A stretch of DNA of 64,000 nt, taken from assembly GCF_902364025.1 (NCBI RefSeq), contig NZ_CABJCG010000009.1, positions 194,123-258,122 on the forward strand, written 5' to 3'. A model generated the notes under the pieces. The model saw nothing but the letters and a program-made list of their open reading frames with translations, did no database searches and had not been told where the DNA came from. This document shows, in pieces, positions 43,347-52,139 of the stretch. Each line of letters starts with the position of its first letter. The stretch's first letter is position 1. A program made the position numbers and the translations under genes. Origin of the DNA: Enterocloster lavalensis. GTDB lineage: Bacteria; Bacillota; Clostridia; Lachnospirales; Lachnospiraceae.

Positions 43347-44693
43347 GTGATTGAACGAATCGACCCATGGGTCCACAATAAACGTGTTCTGCTGCTGGGC
43401 TTCGGCCGGGAGGGCCAGTCCACCTGGCAGGTATTAAAGCAGCTGGGAACCTGCGCCTACGTGGATATCGCGGACCAGAAGCCCGCCGCCGTGGACGCGG
43501 ACGGGGCGCGCTGGATCACCGGGGATCATTATCAGAACTGTCTGGACGACTACGACGTGGTGTTCAAAAGCCCCGGAATCGTGCTGGAGCGCCCCATAGA
43601 GTCCTACCGCTGCGCCATTTTGTCCCAGGCGGAGCTGTTTTTCCACCTGTTCCGGGACCAGATCATCGGCATCACCGGAACCAAGGGGAAAAGCACCACC
43701 ACCTCCTTGCTGTACCACGTGCTAAAGAGCGCGGGGCAGGACTGCGTGGTGATGGGAAATATCGGAATTCCGGCCTTCGACCACCTGGAGGAGATCGGCC
43801 CGGACACCAGGATCGTCTTTGAACTGTCCTGCCACCAACTGGAATACATGACGGTATCGCCCCACATCGGCGTGCTGATCAATATACACGAGGAACATCT
43901 GGACCACTACGGCACCATGGAAAAATACGTGGCGGCCAAGCACCGCATTTTCCGCAACCAGGGTTCGGACGACATCCTTGTATGCAATATGCAATGTCTC
44001 CCTGAGCCGGGGAAATGCCCGTCGCGGCTGATCCGCGTGGGGACAAATTGCCCGGATGCGGACGTCAATGTGGATAACTGCGGCGAAAATGGAACATTTG
44101 TGGATTACGGCGGCAGCCGCTACCGCATCCCGGAGACGGAGATCCGGCTTCTGGGCCAGCACAACTATTTCGATATCGCGGTGGTGTACGCTGTGTGCGG
44201 ACTTTTGGGCATCGGTGAGGCCGCGTTCACGGAGGGCCTCAAATCCTACGAGCCGCTGCCCCACCGCCTTCAGTATCTGGGCCAGAGGGACGGCGTGAAA
44301 TATTATGACGACTCCATTTCCACCATTTGCGCCACCACCATCCAGGCGCTGAAAACCCTGACGGACGCGGACACCGTGCTGATCGGGGGCATGGACCGGG
44401 GGATTGACTACGGGGAGCTGATTCAGTTCCTGTCCGGGTGTCCGGTTCCTCATATCGTGCTGATGGAAGCCACCGGACGGCGGATCTATGAGGAGATCGG
44501 CCGGGATTATCCGGAGTTCGCCGGAAGGGACCGCCTGATCCTGGCGGACCATCTGGAGGAGGCGGTTCGGGCCGCCAGGTCCGTGACCAGACCGGGACAC
44601 AGCTGCGTATTGTCTCCGGCAGCCGCAAGTTACGGCATTTTCCGCAATTTTGAGGAGCGCGGGGAGGCCTTTTCGCGGTATGTATTTGAATAG
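43347..44693 (+). CDS. MurD-like UDP-MurNAc-L-alanine:glutamate ligase (probable MurD2)
   Basis: 448 residues from GTG 43347, behind AAGGAG. It has the three-domain Mur ligase pattern: an N-terminal Rossmann domain (RVLLLGFGREGQST), ATP loop GITGTKGKSTT (108-118), a metal/carbamoyl-Lys region (NIHEEHLDHYGTMEKYVAAK) and a C-terminal domain (YYDDSISTICATTIQAL). Canonical MurD adds D-Glu. Its pairing with a MurL-like epimerase suggests this copy adds L-Glu instead, like MurD2. Whether a standard murD and a glutamate racemase exist elsewhere cannot be seen. Confidence 0.82.
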   Translation: MIERIDPWVHNKRVLLLGFGREGQSTWQVLKQLGTCAYVDIADQKPAAVDADGARWITGDHYQNCLDDYDVVFKSPGIVLERPIESYRCAILSQAELFFHLFRDQIIGITGTKGKSTTTSLLYHVLKSAGQDCVVMGNIGIPAFDHLEEIGPDTRIVFELSCHQLEYMTVSPHIGVLINIHEEHLDHYGTMEKYVAAKHRIFRNQGSDDILVCNMQCLPEPGKCPSRLIRVGTNCPDADVNVDNCGENGTFVDYGGSRYRIPETEIRLLGQHNYFDIAVVYAVCGLLGIGEAAFTEGLKSYEPLPHRLQYLGQRDGVKYYDDSISTICATTIQALKTLTDADTVLIGGMDRGIDYGELIQFLSGCPVPHIVLMEATGRRIYEEIGRDYPEFAGRDRLILADHLEEAVRAARSVTRPGHSCVLSPAAASYGIFRNFEERGEAFSRYVFE

Positions 44694-44760
44694 CTGGATA
44701 AAAATGGAAAAGACACAAAAAAATCACAGCCTTTTAAGAATTTCATAAGGATTTTGGGGG

Positions 44761-44789
44761 TTGTGCGAACCTGTAAAATACTGTACAAT
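44761..44789 (+). promoter_or_regulatory. Promoter of the MarR regulator gene
   Basis: TTGTGC, a 17-base spacer and TACAAT (44784-44789). It makes the upstream in-frame TTG at 44754 unusable as a start. Confidence 0.6.
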
Positions 44790-44816
44790 CAGAAAGAAGC
44801 TTTTTTGAAGCGGGAA

Positions 44817-45266
44817 ATGAAAGGAAAAATCGTGGGAACGTACGAGACGCTGAACGATGTATTGGTGAACCTGTTTCGCGACATTACGGGGATAGAACAG
44901 AAGGCGGTCCGCGCGCTGGGATATCCCGATATAACGAACAACGATATGCATGTGATCGAGGCGATCGGCGTGTACGCGCCTAAAAATATGTCGTCCATCG
45001 CCAGGGAGCTGTCCGTGACGGTCGGCACTCTGACCATATCCGTGAACAGCCTGGTAAAAAAGGGCTACGTTGTTCGGCAGCGCAGCGAGGAGGACCGGAG
45101 AGTGGTACTGATTTCCCTCTCGGAAAAGGGCAAGGAAGTGTTTGAACACCACGCCAAATTCCACAAAGCCATGATCGACGGCGTGATCAATGAATTGACC
45201 GAGGAAGAGTTAGAAGTTCTGATTAAGGCGGTAACAAAGCTGAATTCCTGGTTCAGAGGCTTCTGA
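44817..45266 (+). CDS. MarR-family transcriptional regulator
   Basis: 149 residues from ATG 44817. The winged helix runs from about residue 40 to 105: MHVIEAIGVYAPKNMSSIA, RELSVTVGTLTISVNSLVKK and the wing RQRSEEDRRVVLISLSEKG. The terminal helices that form the dimer are present. MarR proteins are small-ligand- or redox-responsive repressors. The next gene, a GerMN lipoprotein, starts 27 bases after the stop and is probably cotranscribed. Confidence 0.88.
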   Translation: MKGKIVGTYETLNDVLVNLFRDITGIEQKAVRALGYPDITNNDMHVIEAIGVYAPKNMSSIARELSVTVGTLTISVNSLVKKGYVVRQRSEEDRRVVLISLSEKGKEVFEHHAKFHKAMIDGVINELTEEELEVLIKAVTKLNSWFRGF

Positions 45267-45293
45267 AGAGGACTAAAGGAGGCAACTACTACT

Positions 45294-45866
45294 ATGAAAA
45301 AATTGATGATGGGCGTTATGCTGGCGGCTATGGCATTTGCACTGGCAGCGTGCACACCAACGACTGAAAAGCAGAAAGAGAATACCACGGCCGCGGCCGC
45401 AGCCGATATGGAGACGATCCCCATGACCACAGGCGGAGCCAGCGACAAGGTGCCGGATCCCAACGTGAAGCCGGTGGCAGTGATTTCGATATACCATGGC
45501 AGCGACGACAGCGATGGAATTGTCCAGGATATGGACGCGCTGGACACCGAGGGCCTGGATGCACAGCTTTTGGTGGACAAGCTGGTGGAGTACGGCGTGC
45601 TGACCAAGGGAACCAAGGTGCTGAGCTTCGAGATCGAGGGCGAGGGCGAGACAGCCACGGCGACGCTGGATTTAAGCCAGTTAAAGAGCGAGGAGGGCTG
45701 TTCCGACCGCATGCTTTTGGCAGAGGTGGGCAACACCTTTATCGACAACTTCGAGCTTAAGACGATCAAAGTTAAAGTGAACGGCGGAAACTTTGAGGGC
45801 AAGGATATCCAGCAGCAGGATTCGGATGTGCTGGAGTATGAGTCGGATTTTGAAGATATGACCTGA
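45294..45866 (+). CDS. GerMN-domain lipoprotein
   Basis: 190 residues, AAAGGAGG ribosome site. Lipobox LAAC with Cys20, a Thr/Ala-rich tether, then one GerMN module from about residue 90: LVDKLVEYGVLTKGTKVLSF, ETATATLDLSQLK and LAEVGNTFIDNFELKTIKVK. GerM in Bacillus has two such modules and acts in sporulation and germination; single-module lipoproteins occur widely in Firmicutes. Here it is probably a membrane-anchored wall or sporulation protein. Confidence 0.82.
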   Translation: MKKLMMGVMLAAMAFALAACTPTTEKQKENTTAAAAADMETIPMTTGGASDKVPDPNVKPVAVISIYHGSDDSDGIVQDMDALDTEGLDAQLLVDKLVEYGVLTKGTKVLSFEIEGEGETATATLDLSQLKSEEGCSDRMLLAEVGNTFIDNFELKTIKVKVNGGNFEGKDIQQQDSDVLEYESDFEDMT

Positions 45867-45890
45867 TAGAAACGAAACGGAAATGAGAAA

Positions 45891-45939
45891 GCGGACCGGA
45901 AGCCTGGATGTGAGATGTGGGCTTCCGGCCCGCTTTTTT
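45891..45939. terminator. Intrinsic terminator of the MarR/GerMN operon, partly bidirectional
   Basis: GCGGACCGGAAGCC pairs with GGCTTCCGGCCCGC, followed by six T. On the minus strand it could also end the YARHG gene. Confidence 0.85.
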
Positions 45940-45985
45940 GCGCCGATCTGTGTTTGAATGTGCGGTTACAGGTACGTGTACGCCT

Positions 45986-47581
45986 TTAATCGCCCATAAA
46001 ATACAGCGCTTTGACGTACCCCTTGGCATCGGTTACGAGTTGGTTCCCCATATAGGGCGACGGGCCATAGGGATCGTTTTCATTGAATTCCATCACGCGG
46101 AAGGCCCCAGCTCCCTGTGGACGTTCCGATAGGTTGAAGTAATTGTAATATTCCTCGCAGGCGCCCTTTAACACGAATACGTTACCTTCATAAACTGTCT
46201 TAAACACCGTGTCCACGCTGTCCGTCCACATGCTGAAGGTTTGAGAATAGGGCTCATAGGAGAAATTGACGTAAGTGCCGCTTGCCTCGTCGGGATTCTT
46301 CGGGTCGATCAGCACATAATCCCCGTACTGGGTGTCCTGCGCTTGTTTGAGGATTACAGTTTCGCCGGTGAGTCCGTCGGAAACCAGCTCCAGCTGCGTT
46401 CCTTCATTCAGAGAAATATATTGGTCCCGGGTGATTGTGATGGGGACGGAAATGGTGCCCTTTGCCTGGTAGTAGAGGCCGCGGTCCACGGTATGTCCGG
46501 CATCGGAGTACAGCTCCACCCATATTTCGCCGCGCTCCGGCAGCAGGTCCTCATAGGGAGCGGGGGGCAGGGCCGCGTAACCCGATTTTATCTCCCGGGC
46601 CTGCGCTTCGTCGAAGGAGTCCTCGGCCGCCTTCAAAAACGCGATATTCCGCCGTTCAAGGCCGCCCAGCAGGAGCTCGTTAAAACCGTCTGCGCCAAAA
46701 CGCGCCTGGTACCACGGCTGACTCTCGAAATAAGTTTTCATCGCCTCCGTCTTAAATTCCCTTCCGTACACGGCGTAGAACTGGTTGCGCATAAGCTTCA
46801 ACTCATCCTGGGTCAGGCCGATCAGGTCCGACTGGTTTAAGGGACGGGCAAAAAGCTCCGGCATCATCAGGTTCCCATCCACGGGATAGTAAGTCCCGGC
46901 CTCCTCCATTTCCCCGTGCAGTACCACGGGTCCGCCCACCATCCAGTCAATGGTGAAGGAACTTCCGGCCTGCCCGCCCGCCGAGTCTGTAAGCATGTAG
47001 GTGCCGTCCGCAGCCGGGGCATCCAGCCGGAAGGTGTGCAGCATAGAAAAGGCGTTGGAAAAATTGGGGTCCCGTTTTACAAATTCCAGCACGGGGAAAT
47101 CCGGGTTTTCCGGGGTGCCGGGCGTAACGCGCAGCCGGTAGGTGAAGTCGCCGGACTTGAAGTAGCTGCCGCCGATCATCTCGGCCGTCACTTTGGACTG
47201 TGACGCGCCGGTATTCTTACGGCCTGCCTGGGAAGCGCCGGTTCCCGCCTGATTTTGGCCTCCCGTGCCGTCTGCCTGTGCTCCGTCAGTTCCCGGAGTG
47301 CCAAAACCCGGCTGCGTTCCGGTCCCGGATTGCGTTCCGTTACCGTCCTGAGCGCCGTTGCCGTTCTGAGCGCCGTCGCCGTCCTGAGCGTCGTTGCCGC
47401 TCTGAGCGCTGTCGCCGTCCTGCGCGCCCTTACCCGCCTGCGCCCCGGCCGCGCCGTTACCCGCCGTTTCTGCCGGACCGGACCCGGTCATATGCTCCAT
47501 TCCCTGGCGTCCGCAGGCGGCCAGAAGCAGCCCCAGCGCAATCACTGCCGGTACCATCCATGCCCTTCTGTTATTTCTCAT
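45986..47581 (-). CDS. YARHG-domain lipoprotein with repetitive linker
   Basis: 531 residues. Lipobox LAAC with Cys23, a Gly/Gln/Asp/Asn repeat linker (about 40-110, GAQDGN-type units), then an unknown beta-rich domain. The YARHG domain comes next (about 255-330: LMRNQFYAVYGREFKTEAMK, TYFESQPWYQARF). The C-terminal part is a further beta-rich domain. YARHG is an extracellular domain of unknown role common in Firmicutes. The gene faces convergent transcription from the GerMN gene. Confidence 0.85.
   Translation of the reverse strand: MRNNRRAWMVPAVIALGLLLAACGRQGMEHMTGSGPAETAGNGAAGAQAGKGAQDGDSAQSGNDAQDGDGAQNGNGAQDGNGTQSGTGTQPGFGTPGTDGAQADGTGGQNQAGTGASQAGRKNTGASQSKVTAEMIGGSYFKSGDFTYRLRVTPGTPENPDFPVLEFVKRDPNFSNAFSMLHTFRLDAPAADGTYMLTDSAGGQAGSSFTIDWMVGGPVVLHGEMEEAGTYYPVDGNLMMPELFARPLNQSDLIGLTQDELKLMRNQFYAVYGREFKTEAMKTYFESQPWYQARFGADGFNELLLGGLERRNIAFLKAAEDSFDEAQAREIKSGYAALPPAPYEDLLPERGEIWVELYSDAGHTVDRGLYYQAKGTISVPITITRDQYISLNEGTQLELVSDGLTGETVILKQAQDTQYGDYVLIDPKNPDEASGTYVNFSYEPYSQTFSMWTDSVDTVFKTVYEGNVFVLKGACEEYYNYFNLSERPQGAGAFRVMEFNENDPYGPSPYMGNQLVTDAKGYVKALYFMGD
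47290..47460 (-). repeat. 18-base minisatellite in the YARHG lipoprotein linker
   Basis: Degenerate 18-base units encode GAQDGN, SAQSGN and GAQNGN. It is in frame throughout and separates the lipid anchor from the folded domains. Confidence 0.8.
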
Positions 47582-47663
47582 AAGATATCCCTCCCTCTGT
47601 GTCGGTTGCTCCTTATCATTATTATAGCGGAGCGCGGGAAAAAACGTTTTAAGGTTTTCTTAC

Positions 47664-47700
47664 AAAAAAAGGCCGGAATTCTGATGGCAGAATTCCGGCC
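47664..47700 (-). terminator. Intrinsic terminator of nagB
   Basis: Minus strand: GGCCGGAATTCTG, loop, CAGAATTCCGGCC, then seven T. Confidence 0.9.
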
Positions 47701-47726
47701 TGAAATGCCGATATGTTCGATTTTAC

Positions 47727-48452
47727 TTAGAATTTGGACATTGCCGCCTCGTCCGCGATCACAATCACATCGCCGTGCAGCTGAAGGATGGAAGCGGGAA
47801 CCTGGGGAACAATGGGGCCGCAGAGGCAGTCGTGCAGGATCTGTGCTTTGTCCGCGCCGCTGACCAGAAGCAGGATCGTTTTCGCGCTCATAATGGTCTT
47901 GATTCCCATGGTGTAAGCCTGGCGGGGAACATCGTTGACATCCGCGAAGAAACGCTTGTTGGCCTCAATGGTGCTCTCGGTCAGATCCACACAGTGCGTG
48001 GTCTTGGGGAACTCGTCGGCAGGCTCGTTGAAACCGATATGGCCATTGTGGCCCAGTCCCAGCACCTGGATATCCACGCCGCCCATGCTCTCAACCACCG
48101 CCTCGTAGCGGGCGCACTCTTTCTCGCTGTCCGGCTCGGTGCCGTCCGGGATGTTGGTGTTGTTCAGGTCGATGTTGATATCCTTGAACAGGTTGTTGTA
48201 CATAAAATAGTAGTAGCTCTGGTCGTTATCTCTGGTCAGTCCACGGTACTCGTCGAGGTTTACGCTCTTTACCTGGGAAAAATCCAGATCGCCGTTCCGG
48301 TAGCCCTCGATCAGACGCTTGTAGGTGCCGATGGGGGTGGAACCGGTGGCCAGGCCCAGAACGCTGTCCGGTTTTAAAGTCACCTGTGCGGAAATGATAT
48401 TTGCCGCTTTTCTGCTCATGTCCTCGTAGTCTTTTGCTTTGTAGAGCTTCAT
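47727..48452 (-). CDS. nagB: Glucosamine-6-phosphate deaminase
   Basis: 241 residues, the compact Firmicute form. VLGLATGSTPIGTYKRLI is the phosphate-binding loop, VNLDEYRGL holds the catalytic Asp and GLGHNGHIGFNEPADEF the catalytic His/Glu set. It converts glucosamine-6-P to fructose-6-P and ammonia in amino-sugar breakdown. It is monocistronic, with its own terminator and a GGCGG ribosome site. No nagA or transport gene adjoins it. Confidence 0.95.
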   Translation of the reverse strand: MKLYKAKDYEDMSRKAANIISAQVTLKPDSVLGLATGSTPIGTYKRLIEGYRNGDLDFSQVKSVNLDEYRGLTRDNDQSYYYFMYNNLFKDINIDLNNTNIPDGTEPDSEKECARYEAVVESMGGVDIQVLGLGHNGHIGFNEPADEFPKTTHCVDLTESTIEANKRFFADVNDVPRQAYTMGIKTIMSAKTILLLVSGADKAQILHDCLCGPIVPQVPASILQLHGDVIVIADEAAMSKF

Positions 48453-48552
48453 AGTTTTTGCCGCCTTTCATATATATTTATTAAAATACATTGTGCCCGG
48501 ATACAAAATCCCCTGGTGGAAAAATGATTCTGAAAATATTTTTCTAAATTTC

Positions 48553-48581
48553 TTGAATACAGGATAACATTTTTCTAACAT
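48553..48581 (+). promoter_or_regulatory. Promoter of the low-complexity 1123-residue protein gene
   Basis: TTGAAT, a 17-base spacer and TAACAT, about 80 bases before the start. A second AT-rich block (TAAAATATTAAT) near 48605 may also serve. Confidence 0.5.
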
Positions 48582-48659
48582 ACTTTCAAGGGGGTAACGC
48601 ATAAAATATTAATAAAAAGCAGAGATAGACTGCGGACCAACCGTGCGAGGAGTGAGAGT

Positions 48660-51600
48660 ATGTCAAATTATCGGAGACTGATTTCTTACATCTACGCCTA
48701 TGAGGGCGAGGTGAAGGGTAAAAATATAGGCTTTGTCAAACTGGAGTCGCGGGGCGGACAGTGCAAGCTCAGCGTCAATGTCAAAAAAGTCTATGTAGGA
48801 GGCAGTGACCTTGGGGTGTATCTGTTGGCGCCGGGCAGGGAGATCAGCCTGGGGAATATTTTTATCCGCAGCGGGGCCGGAGAGTTCCGCGCAGTAATTC
48901 CGGTGGAAAATGTAGCGGATTCCGGGATTGGAATGGATTCCTGCTATGGCCTGAGCATCCACGAGCCGTCGGACGGCTGGCGCTGCTACACCACCATCTG
49001 GGAGGATGCCGTGGCCCACGCGGCCGAGGTAGAGCTGGCGGATGTGACATCCAAGAGCCGCCGCGACATCAGCGAGGAAGAGGAGATACATAAAAAAGCG
49101 GAGGAAATCGCCGCGGAGATGGACCGGGAAATCGCGGGCAGCCCGGAGGAAGGGCAGCCGGTGGAAGCGCAGTCCGGGTCCGGGCCTTCGAAAGAGGGAA
49201 GCGCGGACAAGGAAGGTGAAAATTCCGGCGCATCGGCAAATACCGGCGGTGACGAAGTGGATGCCGGGGATGAGAATACACCGCTTGGCGCAGCAGGAAC
49301 CGATATCGATGCCGGGGAAGCAGAAGCAGAAGCTGTGGAACCAGAACCTGGAGCCGGGGAAACCGATGCCAGGACAGCCGGGATGGCCGCTGACTCCGGG
49401 GCCGGCGAAATGAATATTGAGGTCAACGGGGAAACGATCGAAGCCGAAGCTGGGAGTACCTGGGGCGAAGGAACAAATTCTGAGACCGACGAAGGGGATA
49501 TTGGAGCCGAAGCCGCAGATGCCTGGGCAGAAGAAGCGGATACCGGGGCGGATGGAGCAGATATCGGAGCAGAAGCCGCGGATATCTGGGCTGAAGGAAC
49601 GGATGCCGGGGCTGGTGAAGCAGATACGGAGTCCAAGGGCATGGATACCGGGTTCCGTGGAGCGGAGACTTCCGGCCTGATTATGGAGTCGGAGCTTTCC
49701 TACAGCGAAGCTGTCTCTGAAAATGCAGAGTTTCCGGCCGGTTCGGAAGCGGAAGAGAAGGGCATCGGGGAAGGTGTATCTGACCGGAGCCAGGATGCCG
49801 GTTCGGAGAAAAATGGACGCTCAACACAAGATTACGCATATTCCAGTGGCGGTGTTCTGATTTCCCGGAACGAGACTTCCGCCGAGGTCCAAACGGGTGC
49901 GAATGAGCCGGTCCAATCCGGCGGAAGTCACTTCATGCCGGTGCGGGAATCCATTATTTACGGAGAGAACAGCGCAGCCAGAACGGAAGAAGAATATGGT
50001 GTTGGCGGAAAACAGGCCGGAGCCGCTGCCAAAATCCCGGACCGCATGACCTCAGAACGCCCGGCCGTGGATACAGATAATACGGAAAACGCTGTGTTCC
50101 AGCGTACCGGCGGTTTCCCACCGCTGCGGGAACCGCAGTTTACACGGGCCGGCGTTTTGAACCCGCAGCAGAACCAGGCGGAGCCGTATTCCGCCAATCA
50201 GCGCGCAGATATGCGCAGGCAGCCGGCTTCGCCCGTTCCGGCAATGCAGTGGACGCAGCCGGCGGGCCGTCCGCCCCAGCCGCGTTTTCTGTCAGACGCC
50301 AAATGCGGCGTGGAACGTGGAACCGGAATAAACCAGCAGTTGATTCTGCCGGATATGCCGCCTTACAGCCGCGCCCGTTCCGCTCAGTCCGCAGGCAGAC
50401 CGCGCTCAGAGTGGCAGGCGGAAAATCCTTTGCAGACAGGTCCGGCGCCGGAAGAGATGGACTTTATTCGTCTGGAGTCTCCAACCGCGGCCCGTCCGCT
50501 TCGCCCCGGCCAGCCCACGGATCAGCAGGAGGGAATGCAACCCGGCGCTGAGCCGTCGCCACAGATGGAGACCGCTCAGCCGCCCGCCCAGCAGCCCGAC
50601 GGCCAATCTGCGCCGCAGCCGTCTGCCCAGCAGCCCGGCAGCCAATTCGCGCCGCAGACGTCCGCCCAGCAGCCCGGCGGCCAATCCGCGCCGCAGCAGG
50701 CCACCCAGCAGCCCGGCGGCCGTCCCATGCCGCAGCAATTCACCCAGCGGCCCGGCCGTCGCCCTATGCCGGTACAAACCGCCCGGCAGCCCGGCGGCCA
50801 ACCCGCGGCGTCGCAGACCGCCCAACGCCCTGACCGTCAGCCCGCACCACAGCAGGCCATGCAGCCGTCCGGCGGTCAGTCCGCGCCGCAGCAGGCCGTG
50901 CAGCCGTCCGGTGGTCAGTCCGCGCCGCAGCAGGCCGTGCAGCCGTTTGGCAGTCAGTCCGCGCCGCAGCAGGCCGTGCAGCCATCCGGTGGTCAGCACG
51001 CACCACAGCAGGCCGTACAACCGTCCGGCGGTCAGTCCGCGCCGCAGCAGGCCGCACAGCCGTCCGGCGGTCAGTCCGCACCGCAGCAGGCCGCACAGCC
51101 CGCCCGCCAATTCAACTCCCGGCAGCCATGGCAGCAATCCGGCAACCGGTCCGCGGCCCAGCGTTCCATGCCACCCAGCGGTCAGCCCGCCACCCAGCGT
51201 CCCATGCAATCCGGCGGTCAGCCCGCCACCCAGCGTCCCATGCAGCCCGGCGGCCAGCCTGCCACTCAGCGCCCCATGCAGCCCAGTGGCCAGCCCGCCA
51301 CCCAGCGCCCCATGCAGCCCAGCGGCCAGCCTGCGGCCCAGACGCCGCAGTCCGGCCATCAATCTACGGTCCGGCAGCGCTTCATGCAGTCAGCGCGCCA
51401 ATCCGCGGCCAATCCGCAGCCGGACCGCCAGCCGACCGCCCAACCGATGGCCCAGCCGTCCGACCGCCGCTCCGACACCTCCGTCTCCATGCAGCCGCAG
51501 ACAGACACCGGCACCTACGAGGAGGTAATCGACACAATCCCGGAGAACAGCGGGACCGTTCAGGAGCCGGTAATCACTTCCGGCCGGGAAGAGCTGATTT

Positions 51601-52031
51601 TGGGTAACCCGGAAGAACTGGAACGTTTGGAGGAGGAAGAGCGTGAGAGCGTGGAACCCCTGCAAATATGGGAAGGATTCCGCAAGCGCTATCCGAAGAT
51701 TCACGCCTTTGAGTGCGCCGGGGAATGTGAAATCCTTACGATCAAACCCCAGGACATCGGCCTGCTGCCCAGAGAGACATGGACTTATGGAAACAACAGT
51801 TTCCTGCTCCACGGCTATTACAACTACCGCTATCTGATTTTAGCCAAGGTGGACACCACCTCGGGCGGCACGCGCTACCTTCTGGGCGTGCCCGGCAACT
51901 ACTACAGCAATGAAAAATACATGGCCTCCATGTTTGGCTTCCCCCATTTTGTGCTGGCTCAGAAGCAGCCCACCGGCAACGGCCGGTTCGGCTACTGGTA
52001 CACCGATATCAGGCTGGATAATCTGAGCTGA
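48660..52031 (+). CDS. Low-complexity protein with conserved end domains (DUF6128-like)
   Basis: 1123 residues. Residues 1-125 form a beta-rich domain (YIYAYEGEVKGKNIGFVKLE, YVGGSDLGVYLL). The middle part has an acidic Ala/Glu/Asp/Gly stretch (about 150-340), then a Pro/Gln/Ser/Gly region (about 510-960) with 13-residue and 12-residue tandem repeats. The C-terminal 140 residues are folded again (WEGFRKRYPKIHAFECAGEC, FLLHGYYNYRYLILAKV, FGYWYTDIRLDNLS). I recall Lachnospiraceae proteins with this pair of end domains as DUF6128. There is no signal peptide or anchor, so it is probably cytoplasmic. The two ends joined by an elastic linker suggest a scaffold. Function is unknown. Confidence 0.82.
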   Translation: MSNYRRLISYIYAYEGEVKGKNIGFVKLESRGGQCKLSVNVKKVYVGGSDLGVYLLAPGREISLGNIFIRSGAGEFRAVIPVENVADSGIGMDSCYGLSIHEPSDGWRCYTTIWEDAVAHAAEVELADVTSKSRRDISEEEEIHKKAEEIAAEMDREIAGSPEEGQPVEAQSGSGPSKEGSADKEGENSGASANTGGDEVDAGDENTPLGAAGTDIDAGEAEAEAVEPEPGAGETDARTAGMAADSGAGEMNIEVNGETIEAEAGSTWGEGTNSETDEGDIGAEAADAWAEEADTGADGADIGAEAADIWAEGTDAGAGEADTESKGMDTGFRGAETSGLIMESELSYSEAVSENAEFPAGSEAEEKGIGEGVSDRSQDAGSEKNGRSTQDYAYSSGGVLISRNETSAEVQTGANEPVQSGGSHFMPVRESIIYGENSAARTEEEYGVGGKQAGAAAKIPDRMTSERPAVDTDNTENAVFQRTGGFPPLREPQFTRAGVLNPQQNQAEPYSANQRADMRRQPASPVPAMQWTQPAGRPPQPRFLSDAKCGVERGTGINQQLILPDMPPYSRARSAQSAGRPRSEWQAENPLQTGPAPEEMDFIRLESPTAARPLRPGQPTDQQEGMQPGAEPSPQMETAQPPAQQPDGQSAPQPSAQQPGSQFAPQTSAQQPGGQSAPQQATQQPGGRPMPQQFTQRPGRRPMPVQTARQPGGQPAASQTAQRPDRQPAPQQAMQPSGGQSAPQQAVQPSGGQSAPQQAVQPFGSQSAPQQAVQPSGGQHAPQQAVQPSGGQSAPQQAAQPSGGQSAPQQAAQPARQFNSRQPWQQSGNRSAAQRSMPPSGQPATQRPMQSGGQPATQRPMQPGGQPATQRPMQPSGQPATQRPMQPSGQPAAQTPQSGHQSTVRQRFMQSARQSAANPQPDRQPTAQPMAQPSDRRSDTSVSMQPQTDTGTYEEVIDTIPENSGTVQEPVITSGREELILGNPEELERLEEEERESVEPLQIWEGFRKRYPKIHAFECAGECEILTIKPQDIGLLPRETWTYGNNSFLLHGYYNYRYLILAKVDTTSGGTRYLLGVPGNYYSNEKYMASMFGFPHFVLAQKQPTGNGRFGYWYTDIRLDNLS
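50862..51340 (+). repeat. Tandem 39-base and 36-base minisatellites
   Basis: 39-base units from 50862 to about 51100 encode QPSGGQSAPQQAV. 36-base units from about 51180 to 51340 encode GQPATQRPMQPS. All keep the frame. Looser Gln/Pro repeats extend back to about 50570. Confidence 0.9.
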
Positions 52032-52037
52032 TCCGCC

Positions 52038-52098
52038 AAAAGGCCGGATTTCCGCCGGGGCACCGGTTATGCCCCGCCTGGAAATCCGGCCCTTTTTA
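52038..52098 (+). terminator. Intrinsic terminator
   Basis: A long stem AAGGCCGGATTTCC with GGAAATCCGGCC, containing a second inner stem GGGGC/GCCCC, followed by CTTTTT. Confidence 0.88.
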
Positions 52099-52139
52099 AC
52101 CTTCCGGGAGGCAGCAAACGTCCGTCTCTGCCAACTCCC

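Noticed and set aside
50862..51340. CRISPR-like regular spacing
   Set aside because: Units are contiguous 36- and 39-base coding repeats without unique spacers.
50406..51362. 318-residue minus-strand frame rich in Leu/Arg/Gly
   Set aside because: It is the antisense of the tandem Pro/Gln repeats; repetitive DNA without stops opens all frames.
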